64,000 bases of DNA from Actinomycetaceae bacterium TAE3-ERU4 (GTDB lineage: Bacteria > Actinomycetota > Actinomycetes > Actinomycetales > Actinomycetaceae). The position numbers and the translations under genes were made by a program. This document shows, piece after piece, positions 17,818 through 28,467 of the stretch. Location of the stretch: NCBI GenBank assembly GCA_019218365.1, contig JAHUUJ010000005.1:62001-126000 (forward strand). The letters run 5' to 3'. Position 1 is the stretch's first letter, and each line of letters starts with the position of its first letter. The notes below the pieces were generated by a model. The model had not been told where the DNA came from. It was given only the letters and a program-made list of their open reading frames with translations, and searched no databases.

Positions 17818-19040
17818 GCGGTTTCCTCTCCCGATTCCGCAGTGTGCTTATCTGCTTGTGTTTCTGTAGATGAGAGAGATTCGTTTTCTTCAGATTCTTC
17901 CTTATCTGCTTCGACCTTCATGGATTTCCAGGCTTCTTGCCCGCGTCTACGGCGAAGTATTACCCGAGTAGTACGCCCCTTGGAATCTACGTTGGAAGCT
18001 GCTTTTGCCTGAGCAATTTGTTCTTCTATTCCCTCATTGAGCTGATCAGCAGGAACTACGATGCTGATTGTTTCTTCACTTTCCGAGGTTGTCTCAGCAT
18101 TTACCACCGGAATAGAACCTGTGGAGTAGCGAACTCCTTCAACTTCTACTTCATCCACTCCTAGTTTTCGCGCGGCACGGAGGGCACGGCGCGTGGGAAC
18201 TTGGATTTCTCCGGTTGAAGCATAGATAGTCTGAACTTCCCCAGTAACTAAGGTTCTATCCTCTACCTGTTTAGCTTTATCCCGCGATGATTCATCAGAG
18301 TCCGCATTTTTTTCTTCGCTTGTCTCACTCTTTTTAGCTCCGCTGTTTATTTCCTCGGAAGTGTTGTCAAGCCAGGTCTTTACCGGAGCGGGAATGCGCG
18401 TGAGGAAGGGAGCCGCAGTTGGTCGCTTCATGATTATCAGTAGCGCCAATAATGCCAAAAGGAGCAACAACGCGCCAAATGCCATCAATCCCCACTGAAG
18501 AGTATTTGAAACCCGGTATGGCCAAGTAATAGTCATCTTGGGGGCACTCGAACAATCAGTACAGTATGCCAGTGCAGATAGGGAATCTACGTTTTCCGAC
18601 AAAGTTATTTTTGCAGTTGAGTCTCCGCTAGATTCTTTACTCCAAAGATCGGAAGTATCGAACTGGGAAAGAGGAACTTCGGGGGTAATATTCTTCTTGT
18701 CTGCAACCTGAGTTTCAAATCGAGTCCAGGATTTTAATCCAGTTATCTCTTGAGATTTCTGAGTTGCTGCCCAAGCCGCCACATCATAGGCTCTTCCCAC
18801 TACCAGGTGTGTCTTTTTCCCGGGTTCTCCCTGCGCAACAATCTCTACAGGCTCAGAAAATAGGGGCAAGACTCCCCCACGAGTAAAAATAACCGAAGTA
18901 TTTTTAACCGGCTCTGTAGAGGCCGAGACACTGGTAGCTGGACGCAATATGGTCAGCCCAACTACTCCCGCTAGGACTAGCACAAGGCCGAGGGCTCCAA
19001 CCACTATCGGCCAAAAATAACGAGCAATGGTCTGCTTCAC
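17814..19040 (-). CDS. Two-TM membrane protein with extracytoplasmic CxxC and a charged cytoplasmic tail
   Basis: Unrecognised protein of 408 residues. TM helices lie at about 10-32 and 184-204; between them is an external domain of about 150 residues ending in YCTDC (Cys 160 and 163) just before the second helix. The C-terminal 200 residues are hydrophilic, rich in Glu, Ser and Lys, and probably disordered in the cytoplasm. I choose the GTG at 19040 because AGGAG (19049-19053) lies eight bases upstream and the first helix follows at once; the open frame continues up to a GTG at 19133. First gene of the operon with the lipoprotein and the CnoX-like protein. Confidence 0.72.
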   Translation of the reverse strand: MKQTIARYFWPIVVGALGLVLVLAGVVGLTILRPATSVSASTEPVKNTSVIFTRGGVLPLFSEPVEIVAQGEPGKKTHLVVGRAYDVAAWAATQKSQEITGLKSWTRFETQVADKKNITPEVPLSQFDTSDLWSKESSGDSTAKITLSENVDSLSALAYCTDCSSAPKMTITWPYRVSNTLQWGLMAFGALLLLLALLALLIIMKRPTAAPFLTRIPAPVKTWLDNTSEEINSGAKKSETSEEKNADSDESSRDKAKQVEDRTLVTGEVQTIYASTGEIQVPTRRALRAARKLGVDEVEVEGVRYSTGSIPVVNAETTSESEETISIVVPADQLNEGIEEQIAQAKAASNVDSKGRTTRVILRRRRGQEAWKSMKVEADKEESEENESLSSTETQADKHTAESGEETA

Positions 19041-19264
19041 TATAGATACTCCTACATACGACTTCTCATCATAACAATAAGTCGCTTTAGTAACTTCCGC
19101 TAGCGGCAGGACGCCTTTGGAGACACCTCGCACACGAAAAGTTACGGAAAATAAAAAAACCTAGCAAAAATGACCCCAAATTACACGTTAGCCGGTTACA
19201 CTTAGTATAGTTTTTTCAGTATATTGAGGCTGGATTTATTTATACCTTTTGTGAGGAGCTAAAA

Positions 19265-20593
19265 GTGACCGAGGAGCAGGCGGGATTCCCCATAGTAATG
19301 CGCGGCTATGACCGAGTAGCGGTAGACGAGGAGCTAACTGAGCTTCGCTCTACCTTAAATGCCGAACGCACGCAGCGCTCCAACGCCGCAGCACGGATAC
19401 AGGATCTAGAAAATCAGGTTGAAAACCTTAACCGTCAGCTTTCTGAAGGGGAACGTAGCTACAACGGAATCGGGAGCCGAATTGAACAGCTCCTCCATTC
19501 AGCTGAAGAACAGTCCTCGGCCGTCTTAAATAAGGCAAACACCGAAGCTGAGTCTTTGATGGAACGCACGCGTGAAACCACTTCGCGGATGAGCCAGCGT
19601 GCTGAGTCGGAAGCCGCTACCCTGCTCTCGGAAGCACGTCGCGAGGCCGATGAACGCACTTCTCGTGCCGCAACGGAAGCAGAGACTCTTCTTACCAATG
19701 CGCAACACCGTGCAGATGAACTCGTAGCCGCAGCAACCCGTGAGGCTTCTAGTCTCCGCACAGAAGTCAATACGCAGGTAAATGATTTGCGTGCTACAGC
19801 GCAGCGAGAAACCGAACTTATGCGCGCACAAGCAGAAAAAGATTTTGTGGAAATGCGGGTAAAGGCCGAAAAGGAAACCTCGCAGATGCGTTCTGAAGCA
19901 GCTGCAGAAGCTCAGCAGCTTCGTGAATCAGCCCTTACCGAAGCAAATGCCACTCGCGAATCAGCTCAGAAAGAAGCTGAATCATTCTTAGCTAACGCCC
20001 GTAAAGAAGCTGAAAGCATTCTTCGTGAAGCGCGGGCCGCAGCAGAAGCTGCCTCCAGTCAGGTACAGAGCATGCGCCAAGAGGCAGAAACTGAGATTGC
20101 CAGCAAACGAGCCGCTGCTCGCGAGGCAGATGCGCAGGCACACGAACAGGCCCGTACAGAAACCGCCACTATGGTAGCCGCAGCTAAAGCACAGGTCGCA
20201 GAAGCCGAAAAGCACCTGGGAGAAACTCTACAACGTGCTGAGCGTCTACTTTCAGACACCGACGCGGTTGTGCGTCGCCGCCAGGAAGAAGCCCGTCGTA
20301 GCGCCGATGCAACTCTCGTTCAGGCCGAAGCTGAAGCTCAACAGATTCGCGAATCTGCACGTACCGAAGCAGCTAATGAACGTCTCTTGGCACAGCGCAC
20401 TGTAGAAAAGCTAGAGCGTCAGCGTCAAGCGGTTACAACCTACCTTGAAGAAATGCGTGGTGTTTTGGGGACTGCTCCGGGGTTTTCTCCCGAGATAGCC
20501 GCGGCCCAGGCCTCAAGCTCGATTGAATCACGTTCCGAATCAGCTTCACTCTCCCCCACAACGCAGCTATTCGAAGAAGAAGAAAACGAATAA
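19265..20593 (+). CDS. DivIVA-domain long coiled-coil protein (Scy/FilP-like)
   Basis: Protein of 442 residues. The first 40 contain a DivIVA-type membrane-curvature motif (FPIVMRGYDRVAVDEEL); residues about 40-400 are one nearly continuous coiled coil rich in Ala, Glu and Arg with many 11-residue-like repeats; the last 40 are Ser-rich and acidic. Such proteins in actinobacteria act as polar scaffolds or intermediate-filament-like elements in tip growth or septation. The start is GTG with a GAGGAG ribosome site six bases upstream. It is divergent from the unknown operon and ends at a strong bidirectional hairpin. Exact role cannot be told from sequence. Confidence 0.85.
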   Translation: MTEEQAGFPIVMRGYDRVAVDEELTELRSTLNAERTQRSNAAARIQDLENQVENLNRQLSEGERSYNGIGSRIEQLLHSAEEQSSAVLNKANTEAESLMERTRETTSRMSQRAESEAATLLSEARREADERTSRAATEAETLLTNAQHRADELVAAATREASSLRTEVNTQVNDLRATAQRETELMRAQAEKDFVEMRVKAEKETSQMRSEAAAEAQQLRESALTEANATRESAQKEAESFLANARKEAESILREARAAAEAASSQVQSMRQEAETEIASKRAAAREADAQAHEQARTETATMVAAAKAQVAEAEKHLGETLQRAERLLSDTDAVVRRRQEEARRSADATLVQAEAEAQQIRESARTEAANERLLAQRTVEKLERQRQAVTTYLEEMRGVLGTAPGFSPEIAAAQASSSIESRSESASLSPTTQLFEEEENE

Positions 20594-20596
20594 TAC

Positions 20597-20640
20597 AAAA
20601 ATTAGTGGCCAGATACTGTCTGTATCTGGCCACTAATTTT
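20597..20640. terminator. Bidirectional terminator between the DivIVA-like and hydrolase genes
   Basis: AAAATTAGTGGCCAGATA pairs perfectly with TATCTGGCCACTAATTTT (18 bp, 8-base loop). The A/T-rich ends supply a T tract in both directions. Confidence 0.92.
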
Positions 20641-20646
20641 ATATCT

Positions 20647-21411
20647 CTAGTTAGCTAACGAATAAAGGCGTCGTAAATATTTGGCTACGTAATCGGGTAT
20701 TTCCGTGGGAAGCAAGTGTCCCCTACCCGGCCAGAAAATTGGTTCAACACCCAGCGCCTGAGCCAATTCTTTTGCATCATCAAGGCAAGAGGCCTGATCT
20801 TCCTCGCCATGCATTACCAAAGCTGGCACAGAAGAAGCTAAAGACAATTTTTCGATAGTCCTTCCCCGATGGGCCATAGCTCTTTGACACCAGGCTAGCG
20901 AATCATTAGTCAATCCTTCTGTCTGTCGATACACAGTATCTGCCAAATCAACGGAGGCAGAACCAAGTAAACCCGACGCAGATTGCCTTACACCTTCCAA
21001 AGATAAAAGATTCAAGGACGCTTCCAAGGCCTTTTCAAGACGTTGTGATCTAGCCTGATCGCTATCTTCGCGCCCATTGGTTCCTAAGAGCGCAATACCC
21101 GCTACCCGCTGAGGATAACGCAAGTAAATATTCTGAGCGACATACCCGCCGAGAGAATTACCAACTACAATAATTCGACCAATCTCAAGCTCATCACACA
21201 CAGAAAGAGCCGCATCGGCATAAGCATCAATAGAAGGTGTATTTTCTACCGAATACTCAAATCCCGGATGGCTCAAACGCACTGCGGGAATATCCCCTAA
21301 TCCCTGACACACATTGTCCCACTGGTGCAGATTTAACGGAAAAGCGGGAAGAAGTAAAAATGCAAGGTTCCCTGGCAATAGCTGCCCTCTTACCGAATAC
21401 TGAAGTTTCAT
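20647..21411 (-). CDS. Alpha/beta hydrolase
   Basis: Cytoplasmic hydrolase-fold protein of 254 residues with a full catalytic triad: Ser86 in the nucleophile elbow GNSLGG, Asp205 in HGEEDQA and His232 in GRGHLLP. There is no signal peptide. A cap region of mostly helices lies at about 115-180. The substrate cannot be inferred. It is the last gene of a run nagA - small CxxC protein - hydrolase, 10 bases after the small gene. Confidence 0.85.
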   Translation of the reverse strand: MKLQYSVRGQLLPGNLAFLLLPAFPLNLHQWDNVCQGLGDIPAVRLSHPGFEYSVENTPSIDAYADAALSVCDELEIGRIIVVGNSLGGYVAQNIYLRYPQRVAGIALLGTNGREDSDQARSQRLEKALEASLNLLSLEGVRQSASGLLGSASVDLADTVYRQTEGLTNDSLAWCQRAMAHRGRTIEKLSLASSVPALVMHGEEDQASCLDDAKELAQALGVEPIFWPGRGHLLPTEIPDYVAKYLRRLYSLAN

Positions 21412-21421
21412 CTCAAACCTT

Positions 21422-21724
21422 TCAGTTCAGTGGGCGCAAACCGCGCTGCCAGCAAGCCGTATGCCAGTGACGGCGAGATTCCAAATCAGCCCGGGCTCCC
21501 ATGATTGACCCTTCTCGCCAAGCAACCACATGCTGCTGCCCGAGAGAAATACTTTGTCCGCATCCCGGGCAGATGTAAATCTTCCGGGCAATTAAACCAG
21601 TCCGTACAGTATATTGTCCATCGTATCGACTTACAGTACGACTAACGGAAGCGAGGCGGGTCATGTCCAATGGCACATGCCCCGCCCCGTAATCACGTTT
21701 TTTGGAGCGCTTGTTACGACCCAT
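21422..21724 (-). CDS. Small basic CxxC protein conserved in actinobacteria
   Basis: Protein of 100 residues with a basic N-terminus (GRNKRSKKRDY) and one CPGCGQ knuckle around residue 55, followed by an H..H.AC segment (HWHTACW) that could complete a zinc site. Similar small proteins are often labelled ATP/GTP-binding in actinobacterial genomes, without a visible P-loop; I see none here. Its ATG directly abuts the nagA stop (TAGATG), so it is translationally coupled to nagA. Function unknown. Confidence 0.75.
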   Translation of the reverse strand: MGRNKRSKKRDYGAGHVPLDMTRLASVSRTVSRYDGQYTVRTGLIARKIYICPGCGQSISLGQQHVVAWREGSIMGARADLESRRHWHTACWQRGLRPLN

Positions 21725-22921
21725 CTAGTCTACTAGCTCACCGTTACGGTAAACAGCAAGCGGCTCAAAATCGTTAGAAACACAAACCAAGTTTGCGCGC
21801 TTTCCAACGGCTAATGCCCCGATGGAAGCATCACCGAGAATACGGGCTCCCTGCTCGGAGGCACAGTAAACAACATCGACCAAAGGAAGACCGTAATTAG
21901 TCAGTAGTTTCACTTGATCAAGCAAGTGAGAAGTACCTCCGGCGATAGAGTCTCCCTCAGCTAAACGAGCAACTCCATCTTTCACAGTAACGGCCTGAGG
22001 ACCGAGTACGTAGCTACCATCAGCCATACCAGCTGCCGCCATAGCGTCAGTCACGAATACGATATTTTCACGACCTACAGTCTCATAAACATCGCGAATA
22101 ATAGAAGGATGTAGATGAATCCCGTCGGCAATCATTTCTAGGACTACCCCACCTCTAGCCGCATCTGACAGGCACTCAGCGATGGGTCCTGGATCACGGT
22201 GGTGAAGCGGACGCATACCGTTAAATAGATGTGTTACCGTCGCGCGTCCGCTGAGGGGATTTTCTGCCTTAGCCAATAGACGTCGTGCGTCGGATAGAGC
22301 CTCACGGACTGAATCTGGGTCAGAATCCGTGTGCCCGTAGGAAGGCAATGCCCCGTTGTTAATCAAAGCCGCGCTTACTCCATCATCCCCCTTGATATTG
22401 GGCTTTTCGGGAGCAATTGTCATTGTCTTAACATGCCCTCTTCCCGCAGCAACTAGTTCCTTGGTCAACTCAGGATCGGGATCGATAATAAAACGAGGGT
22501 CTTGGGCTCCACAACGAGCCTGAGAAACGAACGGACCCTCATAGTGAATTCCCGCTAATTCACCTTCGTCACAGGCCTGCGCCATTAGTTCAGCTCGCTG
22601 TTTGAGGACCTCCGGAGCAGCGGTCACACAAGATCCCACCAAACTGGTAGTACCGTGCCGTCGGTGTTCCATAATTGCAGTCTGCAGTTCTTCGCGAGTA
22701 GTAGCATCCGGGAAGGAAGCTCCACCTCCACCGTGACAGTGGACATCTACGAAACCAGGAAGTACATATCCGTCTACTTTTTCAGCTCCAGATAAATCTT
22801 CCTGACAGTCGTTTGCCAAACCTACGTAGTCAACTTTTCCTGCAGAGAAAACAACTACCCCGTCCTCTAATACGTTGTCAGCAGTGACAACCTTACCGCG
22901 TAAAATTTTCTTAGTACCCAT
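21725..22921 (-). CDS. nagA: N-acetylglucosamine-6-phosphate deacetylase
   Basis: Amidohydrolase-superfamily enzyme of 398 residues that deacetylates GlcNAc-6-P, feeding amino sugars from cell-wall recycling or host glycans into glycolysis. Motifs in order: HCHGGGGASFPD after LPGFVDV, the metal-ligand Glu in YEGPF, GHTDSDPD, the His of THLFNGMRPLHHRDPG and the catalytic Asp in FVTDAMAA. Length is normal. No nagB or transport gene lies beside it. The upstream gap to nucS is 44 bases. Confidence 0.95.
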   Translation of the reverse strand: MGTKKILRGKVVTADNVLEDGVVVFSAGKVDYVGLANDCQEDLSGAEKVDGYVLPGFVDVHCHGGGGASFPDATTREELQTAIMEHRRHGTTSLVGSCVTAAPEVLKQRAELMAQACDEGELAGIHYEGPFVSQARCGAQDPRFIIDPDPELTKELVAAGRGHVKTMTIAPEKPNIKGDDGVSAALINNGALPSYGHTDSDPDSVREALSDARRLLAKAENPLSGRATVTHLFNGMRPLHHRDPGPIAECLSDAARGGVVLEMIADGIHLHPSIIRDVYETVGRENIVFVTDAMAAAGMADGSYVLGPQAVTVKDGVARLAEGDSIAGGTSHLLDQVKLLTNYGLPLVDVVYCASEQGARILGDASIGALAVGKRANLVCVSNDFEPLAVYRNGELVD

Positions 22922-22965
22922 ATGCTTATTATTGCACTTTTGAGCTAGTTTTGAAACTAAAAACG

Positions 22966-23658
22966 CTAAAATAAGGTCCCCTGCGGATCTTCGATACCAC
23001 GCATTTGATCATAGTCTAGAACCACGCAGGTAAATCCCCTGTCCTCAGCCAACACTCGTGCCTGCGGCTTAATAATTTGCGCGGCAAATATACCCCGTAG
23101 CCCAGAAAGAAGTGGATCACGAGAAAGCATTTCGAAATAGCGGCTAAGTTGCTCTACCCCATCTATTCCCCCGACTCGCTTTACCTCGACAACAACAGGC
23201 AAACCGCGCTCATCGCGAAGCATCAAATCTACCGGCCCAATCGGTGTTGGATATTCACGTCGCAAAAGCCGCAAACCCTGTCCTAAAACTTCTGGGTCAC
23301 GAGCCAAAAGCTCTTGTAAATGCGCTTCAACCCCATCCTTAGTCAGACCTGGATCAACACCTAAATCGGTTTCTATCTCCGAAAAAATTTCAAAAATACT
23401 AATCTTTAGTAAGTCATCAGCTTTCTGAGCCTTAACTTCCCAAATCTGCTTAGCACCTTCCAAATCCAATTCATTAGCTTCACGCTCCACCGTACGAGCC
23501 GGTGGCGACATCCAGTTCAAAGGTTTGTATGACCCTCCATCAGAATGAACAAGTACAGAACCATCAGCCTTACGGATGATGACGCGTTTGGCTCTCGCTA
23601 AATGGGCATCCAAACGCCCAGAGTAGTCAACAGCGCAATCCGCAATTACTATTCGCAT
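22966..23658 (-). CDS. nucS: Mismatch-specific endonuclease NucS
   Basis: Actinobacterial and archaeal nuclease that cuts both strands at G-T, G-G and T-T mismatches and replaces MutS/MutL repair in most actinobacteria. The 230-residue protein has the N-terminal dimerisation/DNA-binding domain and a RecB-like catalytic core: Asp144 in GPVDLML, Glu158 and Lys160 in VVEVKR, then Gln170 and Tyr174. The C-terminus ends QGTLF, fitting the sliding-clamp binding consensus QxxLF. An AGAGGA site precedes the ATG. It lies in the conserved block after atpC and the DUF2550 gene. Confidence 0.95.
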   Translation of the reverse strand: MRIVIADCAVDYSGRLDAHLARAKRVIIRKADGSVLVHSDGGSYKPLNWMSPPARTVEREANELDLEGAKQIWEVKAQKADDLLKISIFEIFSEIETDLGVDPGLTKDGVEAHLQELLARDPEVLGQGLRLLRREYPTPIGPVDLMLRDERGLPVVVEVKRVGGIDGVEQLSRYFEMLSRDPLLSGLRGIFAAQIIKPQARVLAEDRGFTCVVLDYDQMRGIEDPQGTLF

Positions 23659-23703
23659 CTAAAAATCCTCTATAGAAAACCCGTGCCAGAAACGGCGTAA
23701 GCG

Positions 23704-24120
23704 TTAAAAGATATCAGTTTCCAACGGCAATGCCGAATCGGACCAAGCAATCAAAGCGTTAAAAGAAGACTTACGGAGGGCAATTTCCAGACTTGTTACC
23801 CCGTCAGTCACCCGCACTTCAACGATGTCTCCACCATCACGAAAAACAGGAGTCGAAAAGACTAATGCACCACGCTTTAGTTTTAACTTTGGTCGAAGAG
23901 AAAGGGAAACTGTACGGTGCCATTCCAAAGCTTCGCAAGCATAAATCCCAATACCGCTCGTCCAGGATTCTTCCGTAGAATTACGAATAGCCAACTCAAA
24001 TGAACCAACTCGGTGCGCAATTAAACGTACCCGATAGATGTAGACAACCAGAGTCAAAAAAGCCAGGGCAATAACTACTGCCATCAAGAACCCCAGCAAG
24101 AACCACATGGCCGGTTGCAT
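23704..24120 (-). CDS. DUF2550-family membrane-anchored protein
   Basis: Protein of 138 residues with one N-terminal TM helix (about 5-29) followed by a compact beta-rich domain. The sequence after the helix (RLIAHRVGSFELAIR and a later SLSLRPKLKLKRG) and its position between atpC and nucS match the DUF2550 family found at this locus across actinobacteria. Its biochemical role is not established. It starts three bases after the atpC stop, so it is probably part of the ATP synthase transcript. Confidence 0.85.
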   Translation of the reverse strand: MQPAMWFLLGFLMAVVIALAFLTLVVYIYRVRLIAHRVGSFELAIRNSTEESWTSGIGIYACEALEWHRTVSLSLRPKLKLKRGALVFSTPVFRDGGDIVEVRVTDGVTSLEIALRKSSFNALIAWSDSALPLETDIF

Positions 24121-24123
24121 CTG

Positions 24124-24381
24124 CTATGCCTCTGGTTCTTTGCCGTCGAAGCAGGCCACTGTCACGATATCTTCATCAACTGAAAAGAATCCTTTTGAAA
24201 CCTCGATATTAGTGACTTTACCGGCATAATCAGTTACCCGTACCAGTCCCTCACCAAGCACACCCAAAATTGGTGCGTGCCCGGTTAAAATACCAATCTG
24301 ACCAGTTTCCGAAGGCAAAGTAACCTTTTCGGCCTCGCCTTGAAAAAGCGCTTTTGTACGCGAAACTACCGATATCTGCAT
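24124..24381 (-). CDS. atpC: ATP synthase epsilon subunit (short form)
   Basis: Central-stalk subunit of F1, only 85 residues. It contains the N-terminal beta-sandwich (QISVVSRTKALFQGEAEKVTLPSETGQIGI and GHAPILGVL) but ends right after it; the C-terminal two-helix domain that inhibits ATP hydrolysis in E. coli is absent. Short epsilons are known in several actinobacteria, so this is probably natural. It is the last atp gene, four bases after atpD. Confidence 0.94.
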   Translation of the reverse strand: MQISVVSRTKALFQGEAEKVTLPSETGQIGILTGHAPILGVLGEGLVRVTDYAGKVTNIEVSKGFFSVDEDIVTVACFDGKEPEA

Positions 24382-24385
24382 GAGT

Positions 24386-25846
<1,461 letters not shown>

Positions 25847-25854
25847 CTATCCCC

Positions 25855-26811
25855 TTATTTTTTGGAATTGCTCAAAGCGTCGGCACCCGAAACGATTTCG
25901 CTAATTTCTTGAGTAATTTCAGCCTGGCGAGCAGAGTTAGCCAAGCGCGTGTAGTTGGTTATCAAATCCTGCGCATTATCGGTTGCCGTATGCATCGAGC
26001 GCTGGCGCGAAGCCAATTCTGATGCCGCAGATTGCAATAGCGCATTATCTAGTCGTGTAAACACATAAAGTGGTAGGAGCTGTTCCAATACTGCCTCCGG
26101 AGAGGGATCGAAAGAATACAGCGGGCGCGGCTTACCGTCTGGTGTAGTAGTTTGCGAAGTAATCTTTTTCGCTTCTTCACCAACTTTATGATCAGAAGAA
26201 GCCGACGGTGCATCTACCACAGTTAGAGGGAGCATCTGTCGTTCTTCAACCGTTTGCTTAACCATATTTTGGAAACTGGTGAAAACCAGGTGCACTTCCC
26301 CAACCCCACTCGCAGGATCTTTATCTAGGAAACGATTAAGCAGTTCATCAGCAATTTGGGAAGTCATTTCTTTAGAGGGAGAATCCGACTCTCCCGTCCA
26401 AGAACGTTCAATATGAACTCCCCGGAATCTAAAGAAAGATTCACCACGACGACCGGCAATATAAAGAACGGGGTCCTTTCCTTCGGCACGCAGGCGTTCC
26501 AGTAGTGCTTCAGTCTCGCGGAGGATTACCGCCGAGTAGGCACCTGCCATTCCTCTATCCGAAGTCACACACAAAACCGCGACACGGTTGGTGTCATTAC
26601 GAGGACGAGTCAACGGATGCTCAAAATTACTGTGAAGCGAAACCGCTGCTACGGCTTCCGTTACGGCAGTAGAAAAGGGCGTTGATTCCGAGGCCCTCTT
26701 ACGTGCCTTACCGATTCGGGAAGCAGCAATCAGCTCCATCGCCCGAAACACTTTTTTCAGTGTCTCAGTCGAATGTATTCGCTGCTTGTATATCCTTTGC
26801 TTTCCACCCAT
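25855..26811 (-). CDS. atpG: ATP synthase gamma subunit
   Basis: Rotor shaft of F1, 318 residues. The N-terminal helix (RIHSTETLKKVFRAMELIAASRI) and C-terminal helix (LASRQRSMHTATDNA) form the antiparallel coiled coil inside alpha3beta3; between them is the Rossmann-like domain. Like other actinobacterial gammas it carries extra residues in the middle (a charged loop near 205-235). It lies four bases after atpA and 14 bases before atpD. Confidence 0.96.
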   Translation of the reverse strand: MGGKQRIYKQRIHSTETLKKVFRAMELIAASRIGKARKRASESTPFSTAVTEAVAAVSLHSNFEHPLTRPRNDTNRVAVLCVTSDRGMAGAYSAVILRETEALLERLRAEGKDPVLYIAGRRGESFFRFRGVHIERSWTGESDSPSKEMTSQIADELLNRFLDKDPASGVGEVHLVFTSFQNMVKQTVEERQMLPLTVVDAPSASSDHKVGEEAKKITSQTTTPDGKPRPLYSFDPSPEAVLEQLLPLYVFTRLDNALLQSAASELASRQRSMHTATDNAQDLITNYTRLANSARQAEITQEISEIVSGADALSNSKK

Positions 26812-26814
26812 GGG

Positions 26815-28443
26815 CTACTTAGCTCCACCGCGTACGATTTCTTCCTTGGTTCTTTCTACCTTGGGCTCATCGCCTTGGGACAATTCATCCGAAGCTGAGC
26901 TAGAGCGGAATACCTTACTAAACTCATCCAAAGCAGAACGTAGCTCCTGTTCAGTTTCTTCTTCGAGTTTCCCGGTTTCCACGATTGTCTTCATTACCGC
27001 TGTATTAGAGGCAATAAAATCAAGCATTTCCTTTTCAAAACGACGCACTTCTTCGACTGGAATCTCGTCCAGATATCCGTTTGTACCGGCCCAAATCGAA
27101 ACTACCTGCTGTTCTACCGAGTAGGGGGAGAACTGAGGTTGTTTCAGCAATTCCATCAAACGCTTTCCTCGGGCCAGCTGACGACGAGTTGTCGCATCCA
27201 GGTCAGAAGCAAACATCGCAAAAGCAGCCATCGAACGGTACTGTGCCAGAGTTAGCTTCAATGTACCCGAAACCTGCTTCATTGCCTTGACCTGTGCAGC
27301 ACCACCAACACGAGAAACCGAAACACCTACGTCAACAGCCGGACGCTGGTCAGAGTTGAACAAATCGGACTGGAGGAAAATCTGTCCGTCGGTAATCGAA
27401 ATTACGTTCGTTGGAATATAAGCCGAAACGTCATTAGCCTTAGTCTCAATAATCGGTAGTCCGGTCATTGAACCACCACCGAGTTCATCGCTTAGCTTCG
27501 CACAGCGTTCGAGCAGACGAGAGTGGAGGTAGAAGACGTCACCGGGGTAAGCTTCACGCCCCGGTGGACGGCGGAGCAGAAGGGAAACTGCGCGATAGGC
27601 CTCAGCTTGCTTAGACAGGTCGTCGAACACAATCAGGACGTGCTTGGAGTTGTACATCCAGTGCTGTCCAATTGCCGATCCGGTATATGGAGCTAGGTAT
27701 TTAAAACCTGCTGGGTCAGAAGCGGGCGAAGCAACAATTGTCGTGTACTTCATCGCACCGGCTTCCTCTAGGGAGCGACGTACCCCGGCAATTGTGGACC
27801 CCTTCTGTCCAATCGCTACGTAAATACAGCGAACCTGTTTTTCCGGGTCACCCGATTCCCAGTTTTCACGCTGGTTAAGAATCGTGTCAATCGCAATAGC
27901 GGTTTTTCCAGTCTGACGGTCACCAATAATTAGCTGACGCTGTCCTCGACCTACTGGAATCATCGTGTCGATTGCCTTCAAACCTGTTTGCAGAGGCTCA
28001 AAAACAGATTTACGTGACATTACACCGGGGGCCTGTAGCTCAAGCGCGCGACGACCTTCCATATCGGTAAGCTCGCCCATCCCATCAATCGGACGTCCCA
28101 GCGGGTCAACTACACGGCCAAGATAACCGTCACCTACCGGTACGGAAAGAACCTCACCAGTACGATAAACGCGCTGTCCTTCTTCAATTCCGGTGAAGTC
28201 ACCCAGTACAACTACACCGATGGAACTTACTTCGAGGTTCATCGCAAGTCCCAAGGTGTCATCTTCAAACCGCAACAGTTCATTTGCCATGGTGCCGGGG
28301 AGCCCCTCCACCTGAGCAATTCCATCGGCGGCTAAGGTCACGTAGCCGACTTCTTCGCCGACTGCCTTGGGCGGTTCGTAGCTATCTACGAAACTATCCA
28401 ATGCCGAACGAATTTCATCCGGGCTGATGTGCAAATCTGTCAT
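26815..28443 (-). CDS. atpA: ATP synthase alpha subunit
   Basis: Regulatory F1 subunit, 542 residues. P-loop GDRQTGKT (about 172-179) and the signature [14 protein letters not shown] (around 370) are intact. The C-terminus carries a charged extension beyond the usual end ([15 protein letters not shown]), as seen in other actinobacteria. I place the start at the ATG at 28443, which has an AAGGA site upstream; a GTG lies one codon earlier. Confidence 0.97.
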   Translation of the reverse strand: MTDLHISPDEIRSALDSFVDSYEPPKAVGEEVGYVTLAADGIAQVEGLPGTMANELLRFEDDTLGLAMNLEVSSIGVVVLGDFTGIEEGQRVYRTGEVLSVPVGDGYLGRVVDPLGRPIDGMGELTDMEGRRALELQAPGVMSRKSVFEPLQTGLKAIDTMIPVGRGQRQLIIGDRQTGKTAIAIDTILNQRENWESGDPEKQVRCIYVAIGQKGSTIAGVRRSLEEAGAMKYTTIVASPASDPAGFKYLAPYTGSAIGQHWMYNSKHVLIVFDDLSKQAEAYRAVSLLLRRPPGREAYPGDVFYLHSRLLERCAKLSDELGGGSMTGLPIIETKANDVSAYIPTNVISITDGQIFLQSDLFNSDQRPAVDVGVSVSRVGGAAQVKAMKQVSGTLKLTLAQYRSMAAFAMFASDLDATTRRQLARGKRLMELLKQPQFSPYSVEQQVVSIWAGTNGYLDEIPVEEVRRFEKEMLDFIASNTAVMKTIVETGKLEEETEQELRSALDEFSKVFRSSSASDELSQGDEPKVERTKEEIVRGGAK

Positions 28444-28467
28444 CACATGATTCCTTAATTTATTAGG

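Noticed and set aside
19459-20259. Several open frames on the minus strand inside the coiled-coil gene
   Set aside because: They are shadows of an Ala/Glu/Arg-rich repeat-like gene; no ribosome sites, no domain, and the plus strand frame has the DivIVA motif.
19500-20420. Possible DNA tandem repeats in the DivIVA-like gene
   Set aside because: The repetition is at the level of heptad/hendecad protein pattern; no exact DNA unit repeats.
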